Source: Conexivisphaera sp046536535
GTDB taxonomy: Archaea; Thermoproteota; Nitrososphaeria; Conexivisphaerales; Conexivisphaeraceae
Length of the DNA: 6,340 nt
NCBI GenBank assembly: GCA_046536535.1
Contig: JAWDMO010000073.1
Span: 1-6,340 of the forward strand
Reading direction: 5' to 3'
Below the pieces are notes generated by a model. It was not told where the DNA came from. It did no database searches and saw only the letters and a program-made list of their open reading frames with translations. A program made the translations under genes and the position numbers. This document shows, one piece after another, positions 5,352 through 6,340 of the stretch (within the stretch, counting starts at the first letter, position 1; every line of letters begins with the position of its first letter).

Positions 5352-6340
5352 ATGAGTTCCAAGAAGGATAATACGGTGACCGCCAGGGTCGCCGAGGCCT
5401 ACAGGATGGACGCGGGGAGAGGGGTCGTGAGGCTCGATCCGCTGCTCGCGGAGAGGCTCGGGATAGAGGCGGGGGACGTCGTGGAAATCGTGGGGAGGAG
5501 CGGCAGGAAGACTTACGCGCTGGCCTGGCCGGCCAGGCCGGATGACGCCGGCAAGGAGATAATACGGATGGATGGTTATCTGAGGAAGAACGCGGGGGCG
5601 GGGCTCGATGACAAGGTGCAGGTGCGCAGGGTGGAGGCGAAGGAGGCCGAGAAGCTCGTGCTGGCGCCCAGTGAGGAGCTCCGGATAGAGGGCGCGGAGC
5701 AGTATTTCAGGGATCTGCTGGAGGGGCGCGTCGTCAGCAGGGGGGATATCCTGCCGATAGGCGTCATGGGCACCACGATCGAGTTCGAGGTGACCAGTTA
5801 TTCGCCGTCGGCGGACGCTGTTATAGTAACCGGGAACACGGAGATCAAGATACTGGAGAAGCCCGTCAAGGGCGGCCGGGAGATACCGAAGGTCACGTAC
5901 GAGGACATAGGGGGCCTGAGGGGTGAGATACAGAAGATACGGGAGATGGTGGAGCTCCCCCTGCGCCACCCCGAGCTCTTCGAGAGGCTTGGGATAGAGC
6001 CCCCGAAGGGCGTGCTCCTCTACGGTCCGCCGGGGACCGGGAAGACGCTGCTGGCGAAGGCGGTAGCGAACGAGACGAACGCGCACTTCATAAGCCTGAG
6101 CGGCCCCGAGATAATGAGCAAGTTCTACGGCGAGTCGGAGGAGCGCCTCCGCCAGATATTCGATGAGGCCAAGGAGAACGCACCGTCGATCATATTCATA
6201 GACGAGATAGACGCGATAGCGCCGAAGAGGGAGGAGGTCACGGGGGAGGTCGAGAAGAGGGTCGTAGCGCAGCTGCTGGCCCTCATGGACGGCCTGGAGA
6301 GCAGGGGAAAGGTCATAGTGATAGCGGCCACGAACAGGCC
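5352..6340 (+). CDS. cdc48: Cdc48/VAT-type AAA+ ATPase (partial, C-terminus beyond right edge)
   Basis: A hexameric cytoplasmic ATP-driven unfoldase that prepares proteins for the proteasome and remodels complexes. 329 codons are visible of a protein that in archaea is usually around 730-770 residues with two ATPase rings. Residues about 8-95 form the N-terminal double-psi barrel (ARVAEAYRMDAGRGVVRLD). Residues about 100-175 form the second N-domain lobe. The D1 ATPase begins near 184 (YEDIGG). It has Walker A GPPGTGKT at 225-232, pore loop KFYG at 257-260, Walker B IIFIDE at 280-285 with catalytic Glu285, and sensor 1 Asn at 328. The D1 arginine finger and all of D2 lie outside the window. 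The ATG at 5352 gives the expected N-terminus and sits just downstream of a BRE/TATA promoter. All visible catalytic residues are intact. It is divergent from the hydroxylase operon; no functional link is apparent beyond a shared intergenic region. Confidence 0.97.
   Translation, partial: MSSKKDNTVTARVAEAYRMDAGRGVVRLDPLLAERLGIEAGDVVEIVGRSGRKTYALAWPARPDDAGKEIIRMDGYLRKNAGAGLDDKVQVRRVEAKEAEKLVLAPSEELRIEGAEQYFRDLLEGRVVSRGDILPIGVMGTTIEFEVTSYSPSADAVIVTGNTEIKILEKPVKGGREIPKVTYEDIGGLRGEIQKIREMVELPLRHPELFERLGIEPPKGVLLYGPPGTGKTLLAKAVANETNAHFISLSGPEIMSKFYGESEERLRQIFDEAKENAPSIIFIDEIDAIAPKREEVTGEVEKRVVAQLLALMDGLESRGKVIVIAATNR

Noticed and set aside
5325..6086. 253-codon open frame on the minus strand opposite cdc48
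   Set aside because: It overlaps a fully recognisable AAA+ ATPase on the other strand, and its translation is low-complexity Arg/Leu/Pro-rich with no family resemblance.

Overview
The window looks like a piece of a GC-rich archaeal chromosome. The evidence is a Cdc48/VAT-type AAA+ ATPase whose N-domain wording resembles TACK-type (crenarchaeal or thaumarchaeal) homologues more than Thermoplasma VAT. Archaeal BRE/TATA promoters also sit about 26-30 nt upstream of the start codons, which implies leaderless or nearly leaderless mRNAs. Codon use leans heavily on AGG for Arg and ATA for Ile. The exact lineage cannot be fixed by eye; TACK is an inference.

Layout. (1) Positions 1-1324, minus strand: the N-terminal 441 codons of a cysteine-rich iron-sulfur protein, cut by the left window edge. 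It joins an HdrA-like segment, a ferredoxin pair, an MvhD-like four-cysteine segment, a second ferredoxin pair and the start of a CxxC ribbon. (2) Positions 1325-1525: a non-coding spacer with its own promoter, a C-rich/G-rich tract, a 10-bp palindrome and a small imperfect hairpin. (3) Positions 1526-5226, minus strand: a tight three-gene operon in the order FAD subunit (CoxM-like), [2Fe-2S] subunit (CoxS-like), molybdopterin-type large subunit (CoxL/XdhA-like). The genes overlap or abut, so they are probably translationally coupled. (4) Positions 5227-5351: a divergent intergenic region holding both the operon promoter and the promoter of the ATPase gene, with CCGAT/ATCGG inverted repeats between them. 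(5) From 5352 to the right edge, plus strand: the first 329 codons of cdc48.

How the genes may work together. The M-S-L operon encodes the usual parts of a xanthine-oxidase-family hydroxylase: a large substrate subunit, two [2Fe-2S] clusters and an FAD exit site. The FAD and Fe-S subunits have intact motifs. The large subunit has lost nearly every recognisable molybdenum-cofactor contact motif (TQ, GGGFGGK, RGFG, GQG) while keeping the catalytic-type Glu, the overall fold markers and normal length. It also lacks the CO dehydrogenase active-site loop, so it should not be called CO dehydrogenase. This mismatch is the most interesting thing in the window. The multi-cluster protein downstream could be an electron partner, but it has its own promoter and no link is proven. 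The ATPase is a housekeeping unfoldase and probably has no functional link to the oxidoreductase genes.
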